A DNA stretch of 64,000 bases from Streptomyces humidus. Lineage in GTDB: Bacteria > Actinomycetota > Actinomycetes > Streptomycetales > Streptomycetaceae. The translations under genes were made by a program, and so were the position numbers. Below, one piece after another: positions 46,101 through 54,129 of this stretch (position 1 is its first letter; each line of letters starts with the position of its first letter). The notes beneath the pieces were generated by a model that worked only from the letters and a program-made list of their open reading frames with translations, made no database searches and was not told where the DNA came from. The stretch covers positions 1 to 64,000 of the forward strand of contig NZ_BMTL01000017.1 of NCBI RefSeq assembly GCF_014649655.1, in the 5' to 3' direction.

Positions 46101-47423
46101 GTGCCAGCAAGTACTGCGAACCCCCCACGGATTGCCGTTCTCGCGGACTCCGACACCCGATGGAAATGGGGTGCGCTGACCGCGACGCGGACAGCGCCCT
46201 CGGCCCCCGTCCTGGACGGCTTCCTGCTGCGGGGCCGGGCCACCCCGACCCCCCGTCAGCTGGCCGAGGTCGGTGTGCGCGCCGACTCGCTGCGCGAGGT
46301 CACCGCCGTCGAGTTCCTGCGCGTCGTGGCGAGCACGCCGTACGACGTCCTCGTCCTCGCGCTGGTCGGCGGCAGCGTCCAGGCCCTCCTGCACGGTCTG
46401 AAGCGGGTCGCGGAGAACGGCGGGAGGCGCCCCGTCGTCGTCACCGGCTATGTCGGCGTCGTCTACGAGAAGCTCGCCGACGGACTGCTGCTGCGGCACG
46501 GCGCCGACCTCGTCCTCGCCAACTCCCGTCAGGACGCGGAGCGTTTCCGCGCCGTGTACGAGGGGGTCGGCGCCGACGCCTCGGCGGTGACCGAAGTGGC
46601 CCTGCCGTTCCTGGGCGGCACGCCGTACACCGGCGAACACGACCCGTTCACCGTGGTGTTCGCGGCGCAGCCCTCGGTGCCGGAGAACCGCGCGGACCGC
46701 GCCTACCTGCTGGACCGGCTGGTGCGGCACGCGCGTCTGCACCCGGAGCGCGACGTGCTGCTGAAGCTCCGCTCCAGGCCGGGGGAGCACACCACCCACA
46801 TCGAGGAACTGCCCTACCAGAAGCTGGCGCGGGGGCTCGACCTGCCGTCCAACCTCCGCCTGGTGTACGGGCACATGGGCGAGGTCCTCGACCGCACCGA
46901 CCTCCTCGTCACGGTCAGCTCGACAGCCGCCCTGGAGTCCCTGCACCGCCGGATCCCCACCGTGGTCCTCACCGACCTCGGGGTGCGTGAGGCGCTCGGC
47001 AACCACCACTTCGTCGGGTCCGGCTGCCTGGCCTCCTGGGACCAGCTCGACGCGGGGCACCGCCCCGACCCCGACGAGGACTGGGTGTCCCGCCAGGGAG
47101 TCGCCGCCGGGGACCCCTCCGGGGGAGACCCCTACGCCCGCGCCTTCGCCCCGGCCCGCGACCGCATCGCCGGACTCCTCGACAGCCCCGCCGGGCCGCC
47201 GCCCCTGACCCCTTACTACACACCCGCCGTCGCACCGGGCTACCTCCCCGGCATCCTCGCCCGCCACCACCTCGGCCCCGACGGCAGTCCCCTTCCCGGC
47301 GCCCCGGCCGCGGCCGGCACCCCCGGCCCGGTCCGCCGGACCGTCCGCAGGGCGGCCCGCGGCGCCTACCGGCACGGCGTCCAGCGCGTGGCCCCGGTGA
47401 TCCGCCGCATGGGGGAGCTGTGA
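46101..47423 (+). CDS. DUF6716-type putative glycosyltransferase
   Basis: About 440 residues from GTG 46101. PPRIAVLADSDTRWKWGALTA at the N-terminus, HGADLVLANSRQDAERF in the middle and LLVTVSSTAALESLHRRIPTVVLTDLG (about 290-316) suggest a GT-B fold with a donor-binding Ser-Ser-Thr-Ala loop. The family is annotated as a putative glycosyltransferase. The 160-bp region upstream is relatively AT-rich and holds the divergent promoters of both arms of the locus. A TTG at 46062 in the same frame was rejected as start. The C-terminus is basic. Confidence 0.72.
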   Translation: MPASTANPPRIAVLADSDTRWKWGALTATRTAPSAPVLDGFLLRGRATPTPRQLAEVGVRADSLREVTAVEFLRVVASTPYDVLVLALVGGSVQALLHGLKRVAENGGRRPVVVTGYVGVVYEKLADGLLLRHGADLVLANSRQDAERFRAVYEGVGADASAVTEVALPFLGGTPYTGEHDPFTVVFAAQPSVPENRADRAYLLDRLVRHARLHPERDVLLKLRSRPGEHTTHIEELPYQKLARGLDLPSNLRLVYGHMGEVLDRTDLLVTVSSTAALESLHRRIPTVVLTDLGVREALGNHHFVGSGCLASWDQLDAGHRPDPDEDWVSRQGVAAGDPSGGDPYARAFAPARDRIAGLLDSPAGPPPLTPYYTPAVAPGYLPGILARHHLGPDGSPLPGAPAAAGTPGPVRRTVRRAARGAYRHGVQRVAPVIRRMGEL

Positions 47424-47527
47424 GTTCCCCGGCGGCTCCCTCGGCGGCCTCTCCGGGAGCCTTCTCCGGCGCCTGCCCGACGGGCTCCCCAGCGACCTCC
47501 CCTCTGACCTCTCCAGGAGCAGCGCCC

Positions 47528-48745
47528 ATGCCCGACTCAGCAGCCGGCGTGCGCCGTGTTCTCGCCGTGATCCCCGCGCGCGGGGGCTCCAAGGGCGTGC
47601 CCGCGAAGAACCTCGCCCCGGTGGGCGGCGTCCCGCTGGTCGCCCGCGCGGTCCGCGAGTGCCGGGCCGGCCGGCTCGTCACGGACGTGGTCGTGTCCAC
47701 CGACGACCCCGCCGTCGCCGCGGCGGCCCGCGAGGCGGGCGCCGAGGTCGTGCTGCGTCCGGCCGCCCTCGCCGGGGACACGGCGACCTCGGAGGCGGCC
47801 GTCCTGCACGCCCTGGACGCCCACGAGGCCCTGCACGGCTCCCCGGTGGACGTCGTCCTGCTCGTCCAGTGCACCAGCCCGTTCCTCGTCCGTGAGGACA
47901 TCGACGGCGTCGCCGCGGCCGTCGCCGAACAGGGCGCCGACACGGCCGTCACGGTGGCTCCCTTCCACGGCTTCGTCTGGCGCCGTTCGGACGAGGCGGG
48001 CGAGGGCGGCGCCGGGGTCAACCACGACCGGTCCTTCCGCCCGCGCCGCCAGGACCGCCCCCAGGACTTCCTGGAGACCGGCGCCGCCTACGCGATGGAC
48101 GCGGCCGGTTTCCGCAGACACGGGCACCGCTTCTTCGGCCGCACCGAACTCGTGCGCACCGACCCCGCCCGCGTCCTGGAGATCGACGACCCGCACGACC
48201 TCGCCCGTGCCCGCGCGCTCGCCCCGCTCCTCGACGCCGACCTCCCCGGCTCCCTGCCCACCGCCGCCGACGTCGACGCCGTCGTGCTCGACTTCGACGG
48301 CACCCAGACCGACGACCGGGTGCTGATCGACTCCGACGGACGCGAGCTCGTCTCCGTCCACCGCGGCGACGGCCTCGGCATCGCCGCCCTGCGCCGGTCC
48401 GGTCTGCGGATGCTGATCCTCTCCACCGAGCGCAACCCCGTCGTCGCCGCCCGCGCCCGCAAGCTCGGCCTTCCCGTCCTGCACGGCGTCGACCGCAAGG
48501 ACCTCGCGCTCAAGCAGTGGTGCGAGGAACAGGGCGTCGCGCCCGAGCGCGTGCTCTACGTCGGCAACGACGTCAACGACCTTCCCTGCTTCGCGCTCGT
48601 CGGCTGGCCGGTCGCGGTCGCGAGCGCCCACGACGTCGTCCGCGGCGCCGCCCGCGCGGTCACCGCCCGGCCCGGCGGCGACGGCGCGATCCGGGAGATC
48701 GCCGGCTGGATCCTCGGCCCCTCCCTCGACACCCTCCCCCAGTAA
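47528..48745 (+). CDS. Bifunctional CMP-nonulosonate (Kdn/sialate) synthetase with fused HAD phosphatase
   Basis: A 405-residue protein. The N-terminal cytidylyltransferase domain (about 8-235) has IPARGGSKGVPAKNL (15-29) and LLVQCTSPFL (111-120). A C-terminal KdsC-like HAD domain (about 248-405) has DFDGTQTDD (nucleophile Asp255, Asp257), LSTERN and GNDVNDL. The HAD part would remove the 9-phosphate left by a nonulosonate-9-phosphate synthase, and the first part then activates the sugar with CTP. The ATG at 47528 has AGGAG upstream. An overlapping GTG at 47420 would add a 36-residue Ser/Pro/Ala tail without structure. Confidence 0.88.
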   Translation: MPDSAAGVRRVLAVIPARGGSKGVPAKNLAPVGGVPLVARAVRECRAGRLVTDVVVSTDDPAVAAAAREAGAEVVLRPAALAGDTATSEAAVLHALDAHEALHGSPVDVVLLVQCTSPFLVREDIDGVAAAVAEQGADTAVTVAPFHGFVWRRSDEAGEGGAGVNHDRSFRPRRQDRPQDFLETGAAYAMDAAGFRRHGHRFFGRTELVRTDPARVLEIDDPHDLARARALAPLLDADLPGSLPTAADVDAVVLDFDGTQTDDRVLIDSDGRELVSVHRGDGLGIAALRRSGLRMLILSTERNPVVAARARKLGLPVLHGVDRKDLALKQWCEEQGVAPERVLYVGNDVNDLPCFALVGWPVAVASAHDVVRGAARAVTARPGGDGAIREIAGWILGPSLDTLPQ

Positions 48746-48758
48746 GGAACGTTCCGCC

Positions 48759-49751
48759 ATGAGCACCAGCACCAGCACCCGCACCCGCACCAGCACCAGC
48801 ACCGATGTCACGCCCCGCATCAACGCCCGCCTGCGCCTCCTCGGTTCCCGCCCCGTCGGACCCGGCCACCCCGTCTACGTCACCGGCGAGATCGGCATCA
48901 ACCACAACGGCGACCTCGACAACGCCCTCAGGCTGATCGACGCGGCCGCCGAGGCCGGCTGCGACGCCGTCAAGTTCCAGAAGCGCACGCCCGAGATCTG
49001 CACCCCGCGCGACCAGTGGGACGTCGAGCGCGACACGCCCTGGGGCCGGATGACGTACATCGACTACCGCCACCGCGTCGAGTTCGGCGAGGACGAGTAC
49101 CGCCGGATCGACGCGTACTGCCGGGAGAAGGGCATCGCCTGGTTCGCGTCGCCGTGGGACACCGAGGCGGTCGCCTTCCTGGAGCAGTTCGACGTGCCCG
49201 CGCACAAGGTGGCGTCCGCGTCCCTGACCGACGACGAACTGCTGCGCGCCCTGCGTGCCACCGGCAGGACGGTCATCCTGTCCACCGGCATGTCGACCCC
49301 GCGGCAGATCCGCCACGCGGTCGAGGTCCTCGGCTCGGACAACATCCTCCTGTGCCACGCCACCTCGACCTACCCGGCCAGGGCCGAGGAGCTCAACCTC
49401 CGGGTGATCAACACCCTGGAGCGGGAGTACCCCAACGTGCCGATCGGCTACTCCGGCCACGAGACCGGCCTGCAGACCTCCCTGGCCGCCGTCGCCCTCG
49501 GCGCCGTCTTCGTCGAGCGCCACATCACCCTGGACCGCGCGATGTGGGGCTCCGACCAGGCGGCCTCCGTGGAGCCGGGCGGCCTGACCCGCCTCGTCCG
49601 CGACATCCGCACCATCGAGGCGTCCCTCGGCGACGGCGTCAAGAAGGTCTACGACTCCGAGCTCGGCCCGATGCGCAAGCTGCGCCGCGTCCCGGGCGTC
49701 GTCGCCCAGGCGGAGATCGCGGCGGCGGCGGGCGAGCCGCTCGCGGTCTGA
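48759..49751 (+). CDS. Nonulosonate (Kdn/NeuNAc-9-phosphate-type) synthase, NeuB family without SAF domain
   Basis: A 330-residue TIM-barrel protein that condenses PEP with a hexose derivative. GEIGINHNG (43-51), DAVKFQKR (69-76), ASPWD, HATSTYP and GYSGHETG are the NeuB core motifs. The C-terminal antifreeze-like (SAF) domain of classical NeuB is missing: the protein ends soon after the barrel. The first 15 residues are (ST)3(RT)2(ST)2, encoded by a hexanucleotide repeat. It is 13 bp downstream of the cytidylyltransferase/phosphatase gene. Given the fused phosphatase, the substrate is more likely a 6-phosphohexose, giving Kdn-9-P; this is inference. Confidence 0.88.
   Translation: MSTSTSTRTRTSTSTDVTPRINARLRLLGSRPVGPGHPVYVTGEIGINHNGDLDNALRLIDAAAEAGCDAVKFQKRTPEICTPRDQWDVERDTPWGRMTYIDYRHRVEFGEDEYRRIDAYCREKGIAWFASPWDTEAVAFLEQFDVPAHKVASASLTDDELLRALRATGRTVILSTGMSTPRQIRHAVEVLGSDNILLCHATSTYPARAEELNLRVINTLEREYPNVPIGYSGHETGLQTSLAAVALGAVFVERHITLDRAMWGSDQAASVEPGGLTRLVRDIRTIEASLGDGVKKVYDSELGPMRKLRRVPGVVAQAEIAAAAGEPLAV
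48762..48803 (+). repeat. Seven in-frame hexanucleotide repeats at the neuB-type start
   Basis: Directly after the ATG there are (AGCACC)3, (CGCACC)2 and (AGCACC)2. They encode Ser-Thr and Arg-Thr dipeptides. Copy number could vary by slippage without shifting the reading frame. Confidence 0.85.
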
Positions 49752-49794
49752 CCCGCGTGTCCCTCCGAGTGCCCCACGGGATGGTCGTCCGACG

Positions 49795-50886
49795 ATGAGT
49801 CCTCGCGCCGGGAAGAACACCGGCCCCACCCCCCACACCCTCGCCTTCGTGGAGAGCCCGGTGCAGCTCCTGAACGTCCTGGAGTGGGCGCACTCCCGGG
49901 GGCTGCACCGGCGGCGGGAGTCCGGCGCGGGGCTCACCCTCGTCGTGCTGTCCCCGACCGACCCGATGACCCGCGGCCAGCTGCGGCGGATGGCCGAGCT
50001 GGCCCGCCGGGAAGGGCACACCGTCCGTTGGGAGGAGGCCCGCGACGGCGCCGCGGCCCCCTTCCGCACCGTCGGCGGTCTCACCGGCCTGCTGCGGCGC
50101 GCGGACCGGATGGTGATGGGCGACCCGTTCTCCCGTTACGTCCAGCTGCTGCTGACCCTCACCCGGGCGGGCGAACTCGTCGTGGTGGACGACGGCACCG
50201 CGACCATGGAGTTCGTCGGCCAGCTGGCCCGCGGCGAACGCCTGGTGCGCTGGCACCGCAAGGGCGCCCGGGCGAGCCTGCGCGACCTGCTCTTCGCCCC
50301 GGTCTCCGCCGTGGCCCGCCACCGCCTCACGCCGGGCGCGGACCACCGCGTCGAGGTGTTCTCCGCGATGCCGATCACGGACGCCCCGGACGGCGTGGTC
50401 CGCACGGCCAACCGCTTCGCCTGGACCCGGGACCGCTTCGGCCCGCCGCGCGTCACGAAGGGCGCGGACATGGTGGGCACCTCGCTGGTGGAGACGGGAG
50501 TGGTCGACGCCGACCGCTATGTGGAGGCCGTCCGGGCCCTGGCCAAAGCCCACGGCGTCACCCGCTACTTCGCGCACCGCCGCGAGAGCGCGGAGAAACT
50601 CCACCGGCTGGCCGTGGAGACGGGACTGCAGATCGTGCGCCCCGAACTCCCGCTGGAACTGATCGCCCGCCGGGGTCCCATCGGCCGGACGGTCCTCAGC
50701 TTCCCGTCCACGGTCGTCCACACGCTGCCCCTGGCCCTGGCGGGGACGGAGGTGCGCGTCACGGTCTGCGACATCGACCCGGCCTGGCTGACCGCCCACG
50801 CCTCGCCTCGGGCGCAGGGCTTCCTGGCCGGGGTCACGGGGACCGCGCGCGCCGCGCACGGACTGACGGCGGTGAACCCGGCCTGA
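49795..50886 (+). CDS. Sialyltransferase-like glycosyltransferase
   Basis: A 363-residue protein. LAFVESPVQLLNVLEWA at the N-terminus resembles the sialyltransferase/capsule family start. A DDG motif lies in VVVDDGTATMEF (132-134), His261 in YFAHRRES (HR where the family often has HP), and a Ser-Thr pair in SFPSTVVHTLPL (305-306). The order of motifs equals that of the leftward polysialyltransferase-like protein. It is last in the rightward arm, 43 bp after the synthase. It probably transfers the CMP-activated nonulosonate to the polymer, possibly as a capping or priming enzyme. The start ATG 49795 has a weak ribosome-binding site. Confidence 0.7.
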   Translation: MSPRAGKNTGPTPHTLAFVESPVQLLNVLEWAHSRGLHRRRESGAGLTLVVLSPTDPMTRGQLRRMAELARREGHTVRWEEARDGAAAPFRTVGGLTGLLRRADRMVMGDPFSRYVQLLLTLTRAGELVVVDDGTATMEFVGQLARGERLVRWHRKGARASLRDLLFAPVSAVARHRLTPGADHRVEVFSAMPITDAPDGVVRTANRFAWTRDRFGPPRVTKGADMVGTSLVETGVVDADRYVEAVRALAKAHGVTRYFAHRRESAEKLHRLAVETGLQIVRPELPLELIARRGPIGRTVLSFPSTVVHTLPLALAGTEVRVTVCDIDPAWLTAHASPRAQGFLAGVTGTARAAHGLTAVNPA

Positions 50887-51385
50887 CCCCCCTGCCCGCG
50901 TCACCCGCGTCACCCGCGTGGGCGGACCCCTTCTCAGCCGGCCTTCCGTCTCCCGCCGCCTGCCTTCGGTCCCCCGCCCGGCTTCCTGCTCCGGTCTGCG
51001 GGCCGGGGCGCCGGATCTGAGATCCCGGGTCCAGGGTCCCGGGTCCCCGGCTCCGGTTCTTCCCGACGGCCGGACCGGTCGCGACGCCGTGCCCCCGGCG
51101 TCGCGTCCCGGCGTCGCCCGCGTGGCGGGACCGCGGCGCGCGGGCGATGATGCCGGGACCGGTCCCGGAACGTGGACAGGCACGGCGTGCCTCGAGCGGT
51201 CCGTGGTATCCGTGAGAGGAAGGAACAAGTGTGGGAGCCGAACCGGAATCGGCGGAGTTTACCCACCCCCCACAGCAGCCATGCGCCGCGCGGCCGACTT
51301 TTCTTCGCCTGACGGGTTGAAGTTTTGTTGATCGTAGGTCGGTCGACCGCCTCGGCGTCCTACCCTTCAGAGGGTGAAGCAACTG
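50887..51385. other. Long intergenic region after the glycopolymer locus; no gene recognised
   Basis: Contains CGCGTCACC direct repeats (50897-50915) and CCCGGGTCC repeats (about 51018-51050). Near the 3' end there is a local AT-rich patch with GAAGTTTTGTTGATC (51321-51335). No reading frame has a ribosome-binding site and a plausible protein. The patch probably includes the promoter of the M20 gene. Confidence 0.5.
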
Positions 51386-52615
51386 ATGTCCCGAGAGTCC
51401 GAGGCCGATCCTTCAGGGGAAGACACCCTCCCCGGCGTCCTGCCGGAGGAGCTGCGCGCAGAGCTCGTGGCCTTCCGCCGCGACCTGCACATGCACCCTG
51501 AGCTGGGCAACCAGGAGTTCCGTACGACGGCCGCGATCAAGGCCCGCCTGGAGAAGGCGGGGCTCGCACCACGTGTGCTCGCCGTCGGCACCGGCCTCAT
51601 CTGCGACATCGGGACGGTGGGCGCGGCCGACGGCGTTCCCGTCCTGGCCATGCGCGCGGACATCGACGCGCTGCCCATCCCGGACACCAAGACCGAGTGC
51701 GCCTACCGGTCGACCGTCCCGGACCGCGCACACGCCTGCGGCCACGACGTGCACACCACCGTCGTCCTCGGCGCCGGGCTCGTCCTGGCCGAGCTGCACC
51801 GCCAGGGCCGGCTCCCGCGCCCCGTACGGCTGATCTTCCAGCCCGCCGAGGAGGTGCTGCCCGGCGGCGCCGCCGACGCCATCGAGGACGGCGCGCTGGA
51901 CGGCGTCGGCCGGATCATCGCCGTGCACTGCGACCCCCGGGTCGACGCCGGCCTGATCGGTCTGCGCGAGGGCGCCATCACCTCCGCCTGCGACCGGCTG
52001 GAGATCTCCCTGGACGGGCCCGGCGGCCACACCGCCCGCCCCCACCTCACCACCGACCTGGTCACGGCGGCCGCCCGCGTGGTCACCGACGTGCCCGCGC
52101 TGGTCGGGCGGCGGGTCGACACCCGGGCCGGGCTCGCCGTCACCTGGGGCCGGATCGAGAGCGGCCACGCGCCCAACGTCATCCCGCAGCACGCCGAGCT
52201 GTCCGGCACCGTCCGCTGCCTGGACATCGAGGCGTGGCGGCAGGCGCCGGACATCGTCGTCGCGGCCATCGACGAGGTCGCCAACCTGCACCGCGCCAAG
52301 TCCGAGATCAACTACGTGCGGGGCGTCCCCCCGGTCGTCAACGACGCCGACGTCACCGGCCTGCTGCGGGACGCCATGGTCGCCCGGCGCGGTGAGACGG
52401 GCGTCGAGGGCACCGAGCAGAGCCTCGGCGGCGAGGACTTCTCCTGGTATCTGGAGCGGGTGCCGGGCGCGATGGCCCGCCTCGGCGTCCGCCCGCCCGG
52501 CGAGCGCACCGTTCGCGACCTGCACCAGGGCGACTTCGACGCGGACGAGTCGGCGATCACCGTCGGCGTGGAACTCTTCACGGCGGCGGCCCTGCTGGAC
52601 GCGGTCACCAGGTAG
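51386..52615 (+). CDS. M20-family amidohydrolase/peptidase
   Basis: About 409 residues. FRRDLHMHPELGNQEFRT (26-43), MRADIDALPI, HACGHDVHTTVV, PAEEVLPGG and GGEDFSWYL provide the metal-binding and general-base residues of M20D amidohydrolases (IAA-amino acid hydrolase or aminoacylase type). It hydrolyses an N-acyl or amide bond; the substrate is unknown. The start is ATG 51386 (AGAGGG upstream) or GTG 51374. A near-perfect hairpin follows the stop. It stands just upstream of the nucleoside uptake operon on the same strand but is probably separate. Confidence 0.88.
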   Translation: MSRESEADPSGEDTLPGVLPEELRAELVAFRRDLHMHPELGNQEFRTTAAIKARLEKAGLAPRVLAVGTGLICDIGTVGAADGVPVLAMRADIDALPIPDTKTECAYRSTVPDRAHACGHDVHTTVVLGAGLVLAELHRQGRLPRPVRLIFQPAEEVLPGGAADAIEDGALDGVGRIIAVHCDPRVDAGLIGLREGAITSACDRLEISLDGPGGHTARPHLTTDLVTAAARVVTDVPALVGRRVDTRAGLAVTWGRIESGHAPNVIPQHAELSGTVRCLDIEAWRQAPDIVVAAIDEVANLHRAKSEINYVRGVPPVVNDADVTGLLRDAMVARRGETGVEGTEQSLGGEDFSWYLERVPGAMARLGVRPPGERTVRDLHQGDFDADESAITVGVELFTAAALLDAVTR

Positions 52616-52623
52616 CCGGAGGC

Positions 52624-52655
52624 CGGCGGAACGGCCCCCGAGGGCCGCTCCGCCG
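52624..52655 (+). terminator. Terminator after the M20 gene
   Basis: CGGCGGAACGGCC (52624-52636) and GGCCGCTCCGCCG (52643-52655) pair over 13 positions with one mismatch, 8 bp after the stop codon. Confidence 0.8.
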
Positions 52656-52812
52656 TCTGGCGCAACCCGGTTGTAAGCCATTCGTCCCCGGTTCGAAATC
52701 AACGGCGCGCAGCTGTGAGGCACCGAGTTCAGACGGTGTTCGCCTCGGTTCGATAACGGCGTCGCGAGGGGTGTTTTTCTGACATCTACGCGCGTTACGA
52801 TGCCGCGAAGCC

Positions 52813-52878
52813 GACGCCGACAGGGCGTCCTGGCTCGAGCACCGACATGGTGCTCACATCAAGCGCCGACGAGGCGCT
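52813..52878 (+). promoter_or_regulatory. Three consecutive stem-loops in the bmpA leader, each with a GAC-type pentaloop
   Basis: Hairpin 1: GACGCC-GACAG-GGCGTC (52813-52829). Hairpin 2: GAGCACC-GACAT-GGTGCTC (52837-52855). Hairpin 3: AGCGCC-GACGA-GGCGCT (52862-52878). All stems are perfect, all loops begin GAC, and each is closed by CC/GG. The AAGGAG ribosome-binding site of the lipoprotein gene follows about 12 nt later. This is not a riboswitch class I know. It may bind a regulatory protein, stabilise the mRNA or sense a metabolite. Confidence 0.6.
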
Positions 52879-52902
52879 CAGGTCAGGTGAAGGAGCCTTC
52901 CC

Positions 52903-53961
52903 GTGCGCCGGGTAGCCAAGCTTTCTGCTGCGTGTATCGCGACCGCAGCTCTCGCCATGACTGCCACCGCGTGTGGCAGCACCTCCTCCGACAGCAGCAG
53001 CTCGTCGTCCGCCTCCGGGGGCAGCGGCTCGGGTGTCAAGATCGGTCTCGCCTTCGACGTCGGCGGCCGTGGTGACCGTTCCTTCAACGACTCCGCCGCG
53101 CGCGGCGCCGACAAGGCCAAGGGCGAGTTCGGCGGCTCGATCAAGGAGCTGACCGCCAAGACCTCCGACACCGAGGCCGACCGCGAGCAGCGCCTGACCG
53201 ACCTGGCGCAGGCCGGTTACAACCCCGTCGTCGGTGTCGGCTTCTCCTACGCCGCCTCGATGACCAAGGTCGCCGCGAAGTTCCCGAAGGTCAGCTTCGG
53301 CATCGTCGACTCCGTGGTGGACGCGAAGAACGTCGACAGCATCACCTTCACCGAGGAGCAGGGCTCCTACCTGGCCGGTGTCGCCGCGGCGCTGAAGACC
53401 AAGAAGAACCACGTCGGCTTCATCGGTGGTGTCGACGTCCCGCTGATCAAGAAGTTCGAGGCGGGCTACGTCCAGGGCGTCCACGACACGAACCCGAAGG
53501 TCAAGGTCGACACGCAGTACCTGAGCCACGGCTCGGACTTCTCCGGTTTCGCCAGCCCCGACAAGGGCAAGGCGGCCGCGTCGGGCATGCTGGACAATGG
53601 CGCCGACGTGATCTACTCGGCGGCCGGCTCCTCCGGCAACGGCGCGATCGAGGCCGTCAACGGCGTCAAGGGCGCGTGGGCCATCGGTGTCGACTCCGAC
53701 CAGTACAACATCCCGGGTCTGGCCAAGTACAAGGCCTCGATCCTGACCTCGATGGTCAAGAACGTCGACGTTGGTGTCTACGACTTCATCAAGTCCGTGC
53801 ACGACGGCAAGCCGCTGACGGGCGTCAACAACTACTCGCTCGCCAAGAACGGTGTCTCGCTGGCCACCAGCGGCGGCTTCATCGACGACATCAAGACCCA
53901 GCTGGACGCGGCCAAGCAGAAGATCGTCGACGGCTCCATCACGGTCAAGACCACCCCGTGA
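52903..53961 (+). CDS. BMP-family nucleoside-binding lipoprotein
   Basis: A 352-residue substrate-binding protein. A lipoprotein signal peptide with lipobox TATAC (Cys24) is followed by a Ser/Gly spacer, then the Bmp/Med fold: VKIGLAFDVGGRGDRSFND (ligand-pocket Asp and Asn), GVGFSYAASMTKVA, GFIGGVDVPLIKKFEAGYVQG. BMP proteins bind purine or pyrimidine nucleosides for the ABC importer encoded downstream. The start is GTG 52903, with AAGGAG upstream. A large hairpin between this gene and the ATPase gene should make the lipoprotein the most abundant product. The leader has three stem-loops. Confidence 0.92.
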   Translation: MRRVAKLSAACIATAALAMTATACGSTSSDSSSSSSASGGSGSGVKIGLAFDVGGRGDRSFNDSAARGADKAKGEFGGSIKELTAKTSDTEADREQRLTDLAQAGYNPVVGVGFSYAASMTKVAAKFPKVSFGIVDSVVDAKNVDSITFTEEQGSYLAGVAAALKTKKNHVGFIGGVDVPLIKKFEAGYVQGVHDTNPKVKVDTQYLSHGSDFSGFASPDKGKAAASGMLDNGADVIYSAAGSSGNGAIEAVNGVKGAWAIGVDSDQYNIPGLAKYKASILTSMVKNVDVGVYDFIKSVHDGKPLTGVNNYSLAKNGVSLATSGGFIDDIKTQLDAAKQKIVDGSITVKTTP

Positions 53962-53984
53962 CCTGACGGTTCCCGACGTACCCC

Positions 53985-54025
53985 GGCTCGACGAGGGGGG
54001 TGGATGAGAACCCCCTCGTCGAGCC
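53985..54025 (+). terminator. Strong hairpin between bmp lipoprotein and ABC ATPase genes
   Basis: GGCTCGACGAGGGGG (53985-53999) and CCCCCTCGTCGAGCC (54011-54025) form a perfect 15-bp stem. Placed after a substrate-binding-protein gene, such hairpins commonly end most transcripts or protect the 3' end, allowing an excess of binding protein over the membrane complex. Confidence 0.85.
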
Positions 54026-54129
54026 ATAACAATGTGTCAACTCTACGCGTGTAGCGCGGAGTTGCCGCGCTAGCGTCGCCGACGCCTGCCCTCCCCTACG
54101 CAGCCCCTTTTCCCCGAGGAGAGTGCGCC

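Noticed and set aside
48762-48803. Possible CRISPR or satellite repeat
   Set aside because: Units are 6 bp without spacers and are in-frame codons of the synthase.
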